The translations under genes were made by a program, and so were the position numbers. The notes under the pieces are model-generated. The model was not told where the DNA came from. It saw only the letters and a program-made list of their open reading frames with translations, and did no database searches. 64,000 nucleotides of DNA, from NCBI GenBank assembly GCA_002786065.1, contig NHNY01000008.1:496001-560000 (forward strand). Reading direction: 5' to 3'. This DNA comes from Microcyclospora pomicola. Lineage: Eukaryota; Ascomycota; Dothideomycetes; Capnodiales. Every line of letters starts with the position of its first letter. The stretch's first letter is position 1. Positions 11,253 through 22,018 of the stretch are shown piece by piece.

Positions 11253-12746
11253 ATGCTAAAAGCGCTCTTCTACACCCGTTTCCACCAAGATAGAGGCCGC
11301 TCGGTCGTGCACCAATATCCTCCGACCTCGATCGTAGCACCGCAATCTGCTCCGGATCAGCCAGTGCAGACCTTGATCGACTTCAGCGACATCTCTGCCT
11401 ACATCATCCCACCGTACGAGTTATGTGATCGCTCGCTCTCGATCTGCTGCAATGGCTACCGCGTCCTGGGATTCCCCGTCTCGCTGCAAGATGCGAGCTA
11501 TGCGAGGAATCGCTTCACCTTCAACGTCTGCTTTGTCCTGAGCGAGGAGGAAGATGTCCGGATCTGGAACCAGGTCGTTCGAAAGACGGCCATGTTCTTC
11601 AAAGGCTTGCAGGAGGAGAATGATATTCTGCAAGAGGAAGAGTTGCTGGATGGAGTGAGGTGGGCAGGCGAGGATGGGTATCCGACGCAAGGCGTAGGCA
11701 AAGTATACCAGCTGCTGCAAAGCGTATATGAGGACCTGAACGAGTACGGAGAGACTTGTGTGCGAGTCAGCGAGTGTCATGTCCTCAACCTGCGGCTCTT
11801 CAGTCCACGTCCCACGCCCCCGAAGGTGCAGCTCTGGGATGTGCCGTTGCTCATACGCTCGTTACCGACGCCGGAGCAGTGGACGTGGGAGCTGACGCTG
11901 CAGAAGATCCACGAGCACATCGATGGCGTCAAGCATATCCAGCGTATTGCGCAGCTCGCCGATGCAGAAGTCAAGCTTGTCAAACGGGCGGTGCAGGAAC
12001 TGCTGTATCACGATAGAGCAATACTACTGGATATCTTCCACTTTCGAGCTATATATGCCCAGACCTCTGACTTTGCATGGTTTGTGGGGGACGAGGAGAT
12101 GCAAGACGAGTGCTGCCAGTACGTGGCAGTGAGTCCGAAGAAGAACTTGATCAGTGCTACAGCTGCACAATCACAAAACGTGAACCCAGTCGACGACGCG
12201 CCGACACGAAAGCAGGTGATCACGCTGTATGCCAGTCTTACACCGGGGCAGACAGTCCAAGATTATGTCCTTACGCACCAAACTCAACTATCAAATGTAG
12301 ATATTCGCCGCTTCATAACCTTCGGCATCATCAAGGGCTTCTTACGACGCGTGCACAAGTACGCACTCACTGGAGAAAACGTCTTCTCGGGCGCTCAGAA
12401 GCATTCCGGGTCATCAAGCAATTCCTCGCCAACGAAGTCCAAGGCTTCTGGGAGGCCTACAGACGACAAGTCCAAACGGGAACTCGTGGACCGAGCGTGG
12501 AAGAAAGCTGCGTTGAGCAGTGGTTGGGCCACGCCTCCACAAGATACCTTCACTATGGCCAGTCTCTCGAAGAATGTTAAGAGCATCAAAGAGGTGCGAT
12601 CTGAGGACGATGAGAAATTACGGGGTTATCTAGACGGCCGCTGTTGCTTGGATCAGATCTGCGTGGAGATGAGGTTAAGTGAGAGGAAGATTGTGGAGAG
12701 TCTGAAAAGCGGACGATTTGGGGATGTTGTGCTATTCAATAGATGA
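11253..12746 (+). CDS. NPR2: Nitrogen permease regulator 2 (NPRL2), SEACIT/GATOR1 subunit
   Basis: Subunit of the Npr2-Npr3-Iml1 complex, which acts as GTPase-activating protein for the Gtr1/RagA GTPase at the vacuole and turns TORC1 down when amino acids are scarce. The gene is one 497-codon exon. The start MLKALFYTRFHQDRGRSVVH matches the family N-terminus. The segment YARNRFTFN aligns with the human NPRL2 loop carrying the catalytic arginine finger (human Arg78), which here falls near residue 85 and is conserved. LDIFHFRAIYAQT and VEMRLSERKI in the C-terminal half are also typical. A Ser/Lys-rich insert near residues 385-415 looks disordered. The FRG1-like gene follows on the same strand. 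Confidence 0.93.
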   Translation: MLKALFYTRFHQDRGRSVVHQYPPTSIVAPQSAPDQPVQTLIDFSDISAYIIPPYELCDRSLSICCNGYRVLGFPVSLQDASYARNRFTFNVCFVLSEEEDVRIWNQVVRKTAMFFKGLQEENDILQEEELLDGVRWAGEDGYPTQGVGKVYQLLQSVYEDLNEYGETCVRVSECHVLNLRLFSPRPTPPKVQLWDVPLLIRSLPTPEQWTWELTLQKIHEHIDGVKHIQRIAQLADAEVKLVKRAVQELLYHDRAILLDIFHFRAIYAQTSDFAWFVGDEEMQDECCQYVAVSPKKNLISATAAQSQNVNPVDDAPTRKQVITLYASLTPGQTVQDYVLTHQTQLSNVDIRRFITFGIIKGFLRRVHKYALTGENVFSGAQKHSGSSSNSSPTKSKASGRPTDDKSKRELVDRAWKKAALSSGWATPPQDTFTMASLSKNVKSIKEVRSEDDEKLRGYLDGRCCLDQICVEMRLSERKIVESLKSGRFGDVVLFNR

Positions 12747-12935
12747 TACTGATCTTATGATCTCGACGAAGTTGTCCTCATCATGTTTCACTCCTCAAGT
12801 GCTGCTTGATCGTCCTCATATAATAAAACCCTGCCTTTCTCAGACCTAGCGTGACTTCTGAGCTGTCCGATGCACGTCACCTTTAATTGACCTCACTACA
12901 CGACAAATGCTTGCCGCTATCTAGTTCCGGTAATC

Positions 12936-13730
12936 ATGGTCAAGGCATTGACCTTCAAAGGCGACAAAAAGCCAACCAAGAAGCGAAAAAGACCAGCAGC
13001 TGAAACCACAGAAGGCGACGAAGCACCCGCCTCCAAGCAGCTCACAAGCACAACCGATGCCCCACCCGAAGATGACGAGAACTGGGTATCCGCAGACGCA
13101 CTTTCCGACATTTCCGGGCCCATCCTTCTCGTACTACCCGACACCAAACCCGTCACATGTATAAGCGTCGACCAGCTCGGCAAAGTCTTCGCGCAACAAG
13201 TCGAGAACCTGGTCGAGGGTGAGCCCGCGACCGCCGAACCACACGATGTCCGACAAGTCTGGATCGCCAACCGTGTCGTCGGCAGCGAGGGCGATTTCAC
13301 GTTCAAAGGTCACCACGGCAAATACCTAGGCTGCGATGCGGTCGGCGCATTGAGCGCACATAGCGAAGCCGTCAGCCCGGAAGAGACGTTTCGGCTCGCG
13401 TCTTCAACTGACGGCGGAGAGGTCGGAGGCTTCGAGGTCCAGACGATGCGCAAGAAGTTCATCGGGGTGCGGGAGAATGTGCTGCGGGGCGATCTGGAGG
13501 ACGCGTCGGTGCTGCGTGTCCGCATGCAGGCGAGATTCAAGCCGCAGCACAAGGTGGAGAAGGCGGAGAAGGTGCGGTCGAAGATCTCGCGCAAAGAGCT
13601 GGAGGACGAGGTGGGGAGGCGGCTGGAGGATGATGAGGTCAAGAAGTTGAAGAAGGCGAGGAAAGAGGGGAATTACCACGAGATTATGCTGGATGTCAAG
13701 GTCAAGGGGAAGCATGACAAGTTTGCTTGA
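12936..13730 (+). CDS. FRG1-like protein
   Basis: Homologue of FRG1, a nuclear and nucleolar beta-trefoil protein linked to RNA processing and actin bundling in animals. It is a single exon of 264 aa. The N-terminus is Lys-rich (FKGDKKPTKKRKRP), a likely nuclear localisation signal. The trefoil core is visible as TCISVDQLGKVFAQ, PHDVRQVWIANRV, FTFKGHHGKYLGCD and FIGVRENVL. The C-terminal KKLKKARKEGNYHEIMLD is highly typical of FRG1. The start is the first ATG after NPR2 and gives the expected length (human FRG1 is 258 aa). Molecular function in fungi is not settled. Confidence 0.9.
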   Translation: MVKALTFKGDKKPTKKRKRPAAETTEGDEAPASKQLTSTTDAPPEDDENWVSADALSDISGPILLVLPDTKPVTCISVDQLGKVFAQQVENLVEGEPATAEPHDVRQVWIANRVVGSEGDFTFKGHHGKYLGCDAVGALSAHSEAVSPEETFRLASSTDGGEVGGFEVQTMRKKFIGVRENVLRGDLEDASVLRVRMQARFKPQHKVEKAEKVRSKISRKELEDEVGRRLEDDEVKKLKKARKEGNYHEIMLDVKVKGKHDKFA

Positions 13731-13861
13731 AGTCAGGCAAGGAGCTGCGTGCTAATATACGGGCTACCTCAGCAGCGGGTCGTTGATCGTTACGCGTTCT
13801 CTCTAAGCTACAAGCCATGAACATCATTCGAATCGACGTCTTGGACCACGCACAGTAAGGC

Positions 13862-14680
13862 CTAGCTGGCCGAGCTCGACGACTGCTTCGGGTACCATTT
13901 GCTACCATCAAACAACTCCGTCGAGATATCGAGCTGCTCAAGCTGTATACCCGCGACGGCATCGGAGAACCTTTCCACCGAGTCAACATACATTGAGGTC
14001 TCGGAAAGTACAGAAGGTGGACGAGTCTTGTCCTCGTGCAGCCTGTCTGTCTCGTCTGAGCGCACGACCTCTCCTATGACCTGGTCTGGACTGTCGTCAG
14101 GAATGTGCATTGCCGACTTTTCTTCGACACGCATACGAGCAGCACGATCCCTCCTGATACGGTTCCAGCCCAGTGCTTCGTACGCCGATTGGTTCTTCAA
14201 GATGAGCAAGTCCGCCGCTTCGCTCTCGCTCGTCCATCGTGGTCCTTCACGCAGGACTTCTGCCATCGTATACAGGCGCTTTTTCTTGGGCCCATGCCAT
14301 AATTCCTCGTACTCAGACACTTCGCCGTCTTCAGACTCATCCGATGCAAGCTGCTTGCCGTTCTTGTTATCCCCAACAGCAGGAATCAGTCGTGCAGGAG
14401 TGTCCGCTTCACATTTCACTGCTGGACCTCCATACTTCTGCCGCCCCTTTGCAGCTACCGTTGCCCGGAAGTCCTGATCGCTCTCATCTGTCAACGCGAC
14501 AACAGGCAAGATCCGGTCTTCCACCTCTTGCCGCTCAGCTGGCGTCTGTATTGCCACTGAGGACTCACGCGCATCTGATCTTATCGGAGTCTTGGCCGTT
14601 TTAGCCTTGGCAGTTTGTGGAACTCTCGCCACCTTGCTCTTTCCGTGGGTCGCAGACACGCCGGCCTTCGAAGAAGACAT
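13862..14680 (-). CDS. Hypothetical protein, likely nuclear
   Basis: I do not recognise this 272-aa single-exon protein. It is charged and mostly low in structure: a Ser/Ala/Lys-rich start (MSSSKAGVSATHGKSKVARV), an acidic stretch ASDESEDGEVSEYEELW, a basic PKKKR that could be a nuclear signal, then a more ordered part LREGPRWTSESEAADLLILK and YEALGWNRIRRDRAARM. That middle block is the likeliest conserved region. It ends in a Ser run. The frame is clean for its full length and a TATA-like element lies about 170 nt upstream, which supports a real gene. It is convergent with the FRG1-like gene, only 131 bp away. Confidence 0.65.
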   Translation of the reverse strand: MSSSKAGVSATHGKSKVARVPQTAKAKTAKTPIRSDARESSVAIQTPAERQEVEDRILPVVALTDESDQDFRATVAAKGRQKYGGPAVKCEADTPARLIPAVGDNKNGKQLASDESEDGEVSEYEELWHGPKKKRLYTMAEVLREGPRWTSESEAADLLILKNQSAYEALGWNRIRRDRAARMRVEEKSAMHIPDDSPDQVIGEVVRSDETDRLHEDKTRPPSVLSETSMYVDSVERFSDAVAGIQLEQLDISTELFDGSKWYPKQSSSSAS

Positions 14681-15560
14681 ATTGTCGTTTCTAGCTCTTT
14701 CGCCTAACCGGTTCGAGCAGCGATGGAAAGCTGCCTTGACGTGTTTTGACGGAACGTATATCTAGGCCCTGGGTACTGTCGACACCAAGAGTGTTTATCG
14801 CTGTAGTAATAGTACACTCTCTGCCTCTGGGAACCTGACGTGGAAGACTTATATATATACCCTCTCCTCGCCTCACAGTGTACCCTCGCGTGAACGACTG
14901 GCATGCCCATGACTTTGAGCGTAACGCAAGCTTATGATCTGCCTTGACGTTCGTGATGAGAATGCAGTCGAGTTTCACAAGGCTCGACCACAAGCACCGC
15001 CAAAGTCCTACTCGCAGCACGATGCTGTTCACAGTTGTATGGAACCGTCAAGCATGTTCGATGCGGCTGGTCTTGAGCAGTCCCGCTTATCAAAGGGGGA
15101 AAGATCTGGGTTCGTGGAACCGGCAGTACAGCTTGGTCGTGTCACGGTGTGATCTCACCAAGGTTCGCATAAGGACAGTGGATGTAATGTCTTTTAGACC
15201 GTGTAGAACTGACCTGAGGGTAGGAGGAGGTACGAAATTGATATACATGACCCTTGTAGAATGTGTCACAACAAATGTGATCGCCGTACGTACACATGAT
15301 CAAGCAGTTCGACAATGGCGGCGGGAATGAGGTTGAGTGACAGTGTACTGGGTCACTCTTGTGACGGTAAACCAGAGCATCACATAGAGAAGTCTAGTGG
15401 TACAACAATCTTCTGTGCTCCGTTATTCACATCCTGCGAATCGACCAGATCTGGAGCTGCTCGAGACCTTCCAACAACCCAAACCCGTCTTCGGGGGAAC
15501 ATTAATGCCTTTCCTTAATAATTTGAATTCCCGCAATCTGTCATCTTGTACGCGTCCACA
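14681..15560. other. 880-bp intergenic region
   Basis: The gap holds the promoter of the hypothetical gene and the 3' UTR of NSP1, both on the minus strand. The plus-strand frames of 65-130 codons look like chance. Apart from the TATA-like run I see nothing. Confidence 0.4.
14849..14860 (-). promoter_or_regulatory. TATA-like element
   Basis: Read on the minus strand, GGTATATATATAAG lies about 170 nt upstream of the ATG at 14680. It is the clearest TATA-like run in this gap. Confidence 0.4.
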
Positions 15561-17925
15561 TTAACGTCGTCCCAAATAACTCCGCCCAAAGTCGTCCGCC
15601 CACTGTGCACCGTTGTTCAGTCCCTGACTCTGGCTCAGGCTGCGAGCATCGCGCTGTGCGGCAGCCACTTTGCCTTGCAAGGTCGCTGCACCAGCATCGA
15701 TGGTCTGGAGTTGTGCAAGATGACCATTGAGCACGCGCACGATCTGTGCAAGTGGATCATCGCCGCGAGATGCGGACTGCGAGGCTGGGTTGTTGGAGGC
15801 AAGCTGGGTAGACGCGCGGTTGACCTCGTCGATCATGTCGGAAAGAGAGTGTGACATGTCGTTGAGACGGTTGGCACATGCTTCTGCGGCTTTGTATCTG
15901 TGGATCATCAATTAGCTTATTGCGTAGGAGAAAATGACAATGGCAGAGACTGGTAACATACGTTCGCTCTCTTTCCGCATCGATGCCGTTGATGCCTGCA
16001 CCACCATCGCCCAACCCGTTCGCCTCGAGGAGCTGGTCGACTTCGTGCTCATACTTGTCGAGCAGTGCTTCGAGGTCTGATTGTGAATGCTCAACATTGG
16101 TGAGCTGCCTCTCTACCTCGGAACAATCCTTCTCAGCCTGGAAACATCGACCATAGAGGGCTGTGATCTTATTGGCATTCTCTACGAGCGTCCTGTCCCA
16201 TGCGCTCACCTGTTTGGCAATGGACTGGAAGCTTTTCTGATGAGATGCCAATGAGGTTGACCAGCTCGTCAGGATCTCGTCCATGGTCTTCTGTGCCAGG
16301 CGTGAGGTTGGGGGCGGTGCAACCCCAACTGTGCTGGACGCGGCTGGTAAGGAGGCGCTTCCGACTGTTGGGTTAGTGCTGTTTGCTGCACCTGCTGGCG
16401 CTCCTCCGAACAAGTTCCCAGCTGAGGCACCGCTTGCTCCACCGGCGGTCGGGCCGGAAGTTGCAGCATTATTCGGGACAGCGGACTGACTTGCGTCGGC
16501 AGTCGAAGCGGATGTACCTGCTGTTTTAGCTCCCAGGCCACCAAACAGTGTGGCAGCACCTCCCGACGAGTTGCTTGGTGCTGATGACGCTGCGGCCGGT
16601 GCTGCATCCCCTGCTGCGCTACTGGCGGGTTGAGATGTCGCGGCATTGCTGAACAGTGAGCCGGCCGATGGGGTGGTTCCACTTGGAGGAGCCTGGGTCT
16701 TGGCAGCTCCAAAGAGATTAACGGGAGTTTCAGCTTTGTTGGAAGCAGTTTCCGACGAGGGTTTGCTTCCGAAGAGCCCAGTAGATGCACCCCCTGAGGC
16801 TGTAGCAGCAGTCTCGGGCTGAGAAGTCGTAGTGGGTTTGTTGAACGCACTAAACAAGTTAGGGGCAGAGGTAGTTGCTGCAGGCTGTGTCGAAGCAGAC
16901 TTCTGGCCTTGACCGACGTTGCTGAACAGTGAAGTTGTGGCACTACTACCAGTCGTGGGAGTCGCGGAGCTCCCGGCGCGTCCAAAAGAGAAGGAGGACC
17001 CGGTGCTCGCGGCTGGAGCGGCACTGCTTGCTGGCGTTTGGGATGCGAACAGTGACGGCGCATTCGTAGAAGGGGTCTGCGACGATTCTGGACGGCTGCC
17101 AAAGAGGTTTGCTGGAGGCAGGCCGGCGGGTGTCGTAGAGAACAAGCTTGGGGTGGTCGGCTTGGACTGAGGTGTGGTAGAATTCTCTGGAGCGCTCACC
17201 ACTGCCGAAAACACGCTACTGCCTTGCGGGCCTGTAGTCGAGGCAGGTGTGCTGGTGGCATCTTTCTTCGTATTGCCAAATGACCATGATCCGCCAGTGG
17301 TGGCAGATGTTGCTGACTGTCCACCAGAGTTGCTGCTAGAAGCTGCGAACGCGTTTGGCGTACTTCCGAATAGGTTACCTGTTGAAGCTCCTGCGGTGGT
17401 GGTAGGCGTCTGGTTTGCGGCAGCAGAGCTACTTGTGTTTTGACCAAACAGTGAACTTGTTCCGCCAGAACCAATCGCTCCAAACAGAGGCTTCTGGGCG
17501 GCGGTAGTATCTTTGCTAGATGAGTTGCCGCCAAACAAACTAGGTGCAGCAGATGATTGACCTGTGCCGAAACCGAGCTTGGGGGTGCCCGAAGTATTGT
17601 TTGCAAACAAGCTGGTAGCGCTCGACGTCCCTTCTGAAGGGGCAGCAGGCGCACCAAACGGATTTGAGTTTGCCGCAGGGGACGCTGCCTTCTGACCAAA
17701 CGCACTGAACGCGGATGTGCTGGGTGTCGCTCCTGAAGACGATGCAGGAGCGCCGAAAGGGCTCGGGTTGGCAGATGGAGATGCAGCCTTTTGGCCAAAG
17801 GTGCCAAACGCAGATGTGGTGTTGGTGTTACTGCCGGTTTGTCCAAACGGGCTGCCAGAGCCACCTGCAGTGCCGAAACTGAAACCCAGCGAGGGCTTCT
17901 TGTTCGCTCCGTCTTGCTCGGACAT
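15561..17925 (-). CDS. NSP1: FG-nucleoporin NSP1 (Nup62 family)
   Basis: Central-channel nucleoporin; its FG repeats form the selective barrier and its C-terminal coiled coil anchors it in the Nup62/Nsp1 complex. Exons 15962-17925 and 15561-15897; 766 aa. About nineteen FG dipeptides are spread over the first 540 residues in Ser/Thr/Ala-rich spacers (SPFG, AFGQ, NLFGS, FSFG). The Nsp1-C domain follows: LAQKTMDEILTSWSTSLASH, then AWDRTLVENANKITALYGRC, and continues over the intron with ERERTYKAAEACANRLNDM. Start at 17925 (MSEQDGANKKPSLGFSFG) puts FG motifs at once after the initiator, as usual. An in-frame ATG at 18012 would add 29 non-FG residues. It shares a 566-bp divergent promoter with the Laa2-like gene. 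Confidence 0.92.
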
Positions 17926-18491
17926 ATTGTGTAGCTCTTGAATGTGCTTCGCGACGTGCGATGCTTGAAACGAGAGATACTGCTCTCCCACTGGTTCAAA
18001 GTCCCGTTTCACTCTGTATCTCGGATCCTCGAACTGCGGTGGGTCTGATCGACTGTTGCGACGCTGGTAGCTGCGATCGCGTTATCGGTATGCGTAGGTT
18101 GTGCGTGAAAAGGATCGAAGTTCACGACGCTGTTGCGGCGGTTGCTCTAAATCGGACGTAACGAGCGATCGAGCTTCGTCCGTATACTCGTGAATGCGCA
18201 AGAATGACAACACGTGCAATCCAGAAACCCCTGCCAGAAAGTTTTCGAAAGAAAGAGCACGAGGATGGTAGTCAATGCGAAAAGTGGACAATTGCTCGTG
18301 CTTTATTGTTGAAAGACCCAAGGTGACGCGACTGGAAGACGCTTGCTGCCTGAGGCTCGCGAGAGCTTGCTGACCGTCGACATAATCAGGTTTAATATGA
18401 TGTACGTACTTACAAGTAGGCATTGCCTTATATCCATACCTTCGAGACACGTCGCCTACATATCTAAGACGTCCATCACAACCTCATCGCC
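17926..18491. promoter_or_regulatory. Divergent promoter region, NSP1 / Laa2-like
   Basis: The two start codons are 566 bp apart. No TATA box is evident. The 122-codon minus-strand frame here has no recognisable content. Confidence 0.45.
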
Positions 18492-20071
18492 ATGTCAGAC
18501 TCACTCAATCCCCCGCGCATTGTTACCGAAGATCCAGGCGCACACGAGCTCTCCGAGTCGGACGACCACTTCTCCTCCGCCGACGAGGGAACTTCCGAAC
18601 CCCCTCGCACACCGGCCTCACCGATCCCTACTACACGAGTTGAGCGGGTGGACGACCAGCCTGCTCATGGCGAAGTGCCGAACACACCAGCCTATGACAT
18701 GCGCCGGCAAGATGCCGTGCCAGACGAGATTGAAGTAGTACCCGAGGGAGCAAGATCACGGAGCGGCACACGGGGTCGTGCAATGAGCAACCTGAGTTCG
18801 TCGTCTCGGCCACAGACGCCTGGGGGGTCACCAATTCCCAAAACAATAGTAGAGCGGGTCGATGATAAGCCAGCTCACGGTGAAGTCGAGGGCACATTAG
18901 CTAAGGAGATGAGAGCTGCTGATGCCGAGCCTGATGAGGTGCGCAAAGCCCCAATCGAGGCTCGCAATGGTCGTCTAGATGGTAGGTGAGTTGGCAAGTG
19001 GCGCGACTTTCTTGACCCGGTGCTGATGTTCATTATTATCTAGTGGAGACGACACTCCGTTAGATCGTGATGGTCAGCAGGCGTGGTTCCGATCCATGTG
19101 GGAGAAGAAAGAAGGCGATGAAGCAGAATTACAACACGATGAAACCGACGCCGCAGATGATGATAATGACGACTTTGACGAGTTCGCCGAAGAAGGCGAG
19201 GAAGATGACTTTGGAGACTTTGACGAGGCAGAGGATGCTGCTGTAGAGGAGCCACAATCTATTCCATCACAACCTACTGCTCCTGATCCGCTTTATGGTC
19301 TCGTAAGTAGTCTTATACCGACAGCCACGGCCAATCACGTATCTGACAGTCGCCTCTCAGCCATCACTAGACTTCTCCGATCCCTCTTCCACCTCCGGGC
19401 TCGATGCATACCTCTCTGCCATATTTCCAGACCCCACTCCTACCTCACCTTCCGTCACCATTGATCCGCCACTTGCCAGCGCATTCCTTTCCGACCGCTC
19501 CCTCTCCCTCTGGCAACAACTGGTCTCACCACCTCCGATGGCTCCTCCGAATTGGACACGCTCTCGTATACGCCGGCTGTTCCTCGTCTCCCTCGGAGTT
19601 CCCGTTGATCTTGACGAGATCCTGCCGCCATCCAAACAAAAACGCCTCATCCTACCCAACATCAACCTCCCCACGTCCCCACGACCATCCACCGCCCTCG
19701 ATCGTCTCCGCCAAGAAGGCGACGTCGCCAGCATCGCCAACTCCTCCACGACCTCCCTAGACTCGCGCGGCGGCAAAAAGCCCTCACTAAGACGCACCAA
19801 CACCCTTCCTCCCCGCGGCCCCCCGCCTCCGCCAGACTTCGACCTCAACGCTGCTACGCTTTTATGTAGCACCACGCCCGAGGCCATGGATGGCTTCGAA
19901 GACCAGGAGTTACGCGGCCATGTCTCGAGCCTCGAAGATCTCAATCAGCGCGCAAGTGGTGTGCTGGAGTACTGGCTGGAGCGGAAAGACGAAGCGATCA
20001 AGGAGAAAGAAGCGCTCGATGGCGTGATTGAGAATTTAGTTGGGTTTGTGAAAGGGCGGAGAGGAAAGTAG
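18492..20071 (+). CDS. Laa2/Ybl010c-like protein (DUF5102), AP-1 clathrin accessory
   Basis: Resembles a fungal family that I connect to yeast Laa2 (YBL010C), an accessory factor of the AP-1 clathrin adaptor at the Golgi and endosomes. Exons 18492-18985, 19044-19302, 19361-20071; 487 aa. The N-terminal half is disordered and has two copies of a motif, TRVERVDDQPAHGEVPNTPA and TIVERVDDKPAHGEVEGTLA, about 66 residues apart. An acidic segment with EEDDFGDFDEAED follows; FGDF-type motifs bind adaptor ear domains. The conserved core is LWQQLVSPPPMAPPNWTRSR then RRLFLVSLGVPVDLDEILPP. The C-terminus is a short coiled coil. The family link is from memory, hence moderate certainty on the role; the gene itself is clear. 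Confidence 0.7.
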
Positions 20072-20806
20072 GGCGTGTGCAATTGGTGGTATGGTCATTG
20101 ATCTGACTGTGAAAGTATGATGTACCATAATGCTTGCCAACGAAGCTCCCTTGTTCAGAATAACGTGGCAAATTCTATCAATGGGTTGTTATCCTTCAGG
20201 GGATTTCATTCCTTGGCCTCTTCCGAGCAACGCAGGCCGTCAGACGTGATAGTTGTGAGCATATTCCAATGGTCGTGGGCAGACCTGCAGAACCACTTGT
20301 CTTTAAACAACACGAGCAAGACGCCAATGAATGCTGTCAAAGACAAGTCGGTATAGCGTACTGTTGGTCCAAGCTGGAAGGACGCGAGAGACTCATGACG
20401 TACAGAGTGTAGATAGTGAGTTGAGAGAAAGGCGTAACATGGCTGTGCATTTTGCGGGTCTTTGACTATTACTAGACAGATGACTTGCATGGGGTAGAGG
20501 AGAGAAGAAGTACTTCATAGAACATTGCGTTAAGAAGATTTGAAAAACAGCAACCGCGTTGGGTATATCCGAGACAAAATCCGCCAAAGACAACGAAAAA
20601 GCACACACAAGCTGACTGGACAGAGGCTTGGGTCCGCACATCGCTCACTCGCAGGCGTCTCCAAAGCAATAACAAAACACAGAACGCGCATCAACATCGT
20701 CATCAGATCTTTTCTTCTTCTCGTCATGTGTACATTTCCATCATATTGGTAGTGCGAAGAGCGACATTCGCTCGCATTGGGCTCCGAGCATCGGGCCATC
20801 ATTGGC
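20072..20806. other. 735-bp convergent intergenic region
   Basis: The gap lies between two stop codons and should hold both 3' UTRs. Frames of up to 103 codons occur on both strands, but none has a recognisable product. I see no repeat or RNA gene. Confidence 0.4.
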
Positions 20807-22018
20807 TCAATAGTTTCTGTAGTCGCAGACACATTTTTCATCTCCAGAGACAGGCGTGGGACCAGACAGGATGCGCGCGCCGACGTCCCCGTTGGTGGTC
20901 AGGTAGCACGCTGGGATGTCAGTACCGGCCGGACTGGACTGCGTGATCTCGACCGCGTATGGCCACGCGGAAGAGCCGGTGCTACCGACGGCATCCTCTT
21001 CGGCCATCGCGAGGGTGGGGAAGACGGCTTCCGCGGCAAGATAGAGGGTGCCAGTAAATTCGGTGGCATTGAAGAAGCAGAGCGTGGCGGCGTTGTTGCT
21101 CGTCAAGCTCGTGGAGGGGATGACGGATTTGCTCATCTGGAAGGAGAAGGTGAGGCGCGCGAGGGAGGTGTTGGAAGATGTGCGGATGTACGTGAGAGAC
21201 TGGTTGGTGAAGGAGATGGCGAATGGATTGTCGACAGAGCTGATGGTCAGGTTGGAGGCAATGCCCTCGTCAGAGGTGGTGATGTCGGTTGTTTTGTTCG
21301 TCGGAAAGATCGCGGATGTGTTTGCCAAGATCCAATTGAAGGTCGCCATGCTGGCGTTGCTCGTAGCACTATTCGACGCATCGTATGTAGTGTAAGGGTA
21401 GCAGCGCCATGTGGCGGCATTGGACGTGCAACTCGAATTCTGCACACGCAATACGGTCGCCAAGCTGTATTCACCGAGTGGGAACGGCTGTGACGAGTCT
21501 GTAGTTTGTGAGGAGCTTCCATCGGTGCCACCGTCATCATCACTGCTGCTGTGGTGCTTCTTCAAGCCAACTCCAAGTCCTACTCCAAGCGCGACACCCA
21601 ATATGATCAGGACTGCTGCAATGATCAGTAATAGACGACCCCATCCTCCTCTTGAATTAGTTCCTGCATCTCTTCTCTGATCATCGGCTTTCCTCAGTTG
21701 TGCGAGCTTCTCTCCCTCCACTGGCCCACGAAGATCCTCCTCGGGCGCGATCGGCTCGTCTACCCATCCGTATGCCGGCGGTGCTGTTCTTGTCGTTGTC
21801 GACTGACTGTTGTTCCCAGTCGACCATCGATTGAAGCTGGTGAACGATGGAGTGTAACGCCCCGACAGTGGTCGGCCCTGCGACGCGCGCGATGCAGCTG
21901 GCGGTCGGGGACCTTCGGTAATGGTAGACAGACGTTCCTGTACTGGAAGAGAGATGCGCTTTGCGGGCGGAGTTTGCAACACACTCGCTTGAGGCGGTGA
22001 TGAGCCGAAGATCGCCAT
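20807..22018 (-). CDS. Hypothetical single-pass membrane glycoprotein
   Basis: A 403-aa single-exon protein of unknown function. The first 125 residues are Pro/Ser/Arg-rich and probably cytosolic (EGPRPPAASRASQGRPLSGR; PPAYGWVDEPIAPEEDLRGP). One strong membrane segment, LLLIIAAVLIILGVALGVGL, lies at about residues 129-152 and is followed by KKHHSSSDDDGG. The outer domain of some 235 residues has many N-X-S/T sites, several cysteines (SCTSNAATWRCYPYTTY; IPACYL; KCVCDYRNY) and Ser/Thr-rich stretches. No signal peptide is seen, so a type II topology is likely. Proteins of this layout are common in filamentous ascomycetes and are often mislabelled after a twin-arginine signal. It is divergent from the Clr2 gene. 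Confidence 0.75.
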   Translation of the reverse strand: MAIFGSSPPQASVLQTPPAKRISLPVQERLSTITEGPRPPAASRASQGRPLSGRYTPSFTSFNRWSTGNNSQSTTTRTAPPAYGWVDEPIAPEEDLRGPVEGEKLAQLRKADDQRRDAGTNSRGGWGRLLLIIAAVLIILGVALGVGLGVGLKKHHSSSDDDGGTDGSSSQTTDSSQPFPLGEYSLATVLRVQNSSCTSNAATWRCYPYTTYDASNSATSNASMATFNWILANTSAIFPTNKTTDITTSDEGIASNLTISSVDNPFAISFTNQSLTYIRTSSNTSLARLTFSFQMSKSVIPSTSLTSNNAATLCFFNATEFTGTLYLAAEAVFPTLAMAEEDAVGSTGSSAWPYAVEITQSSPAGTDIPACYLTTNGDVGARILSGPTPVSGDEKCVCDYRNY

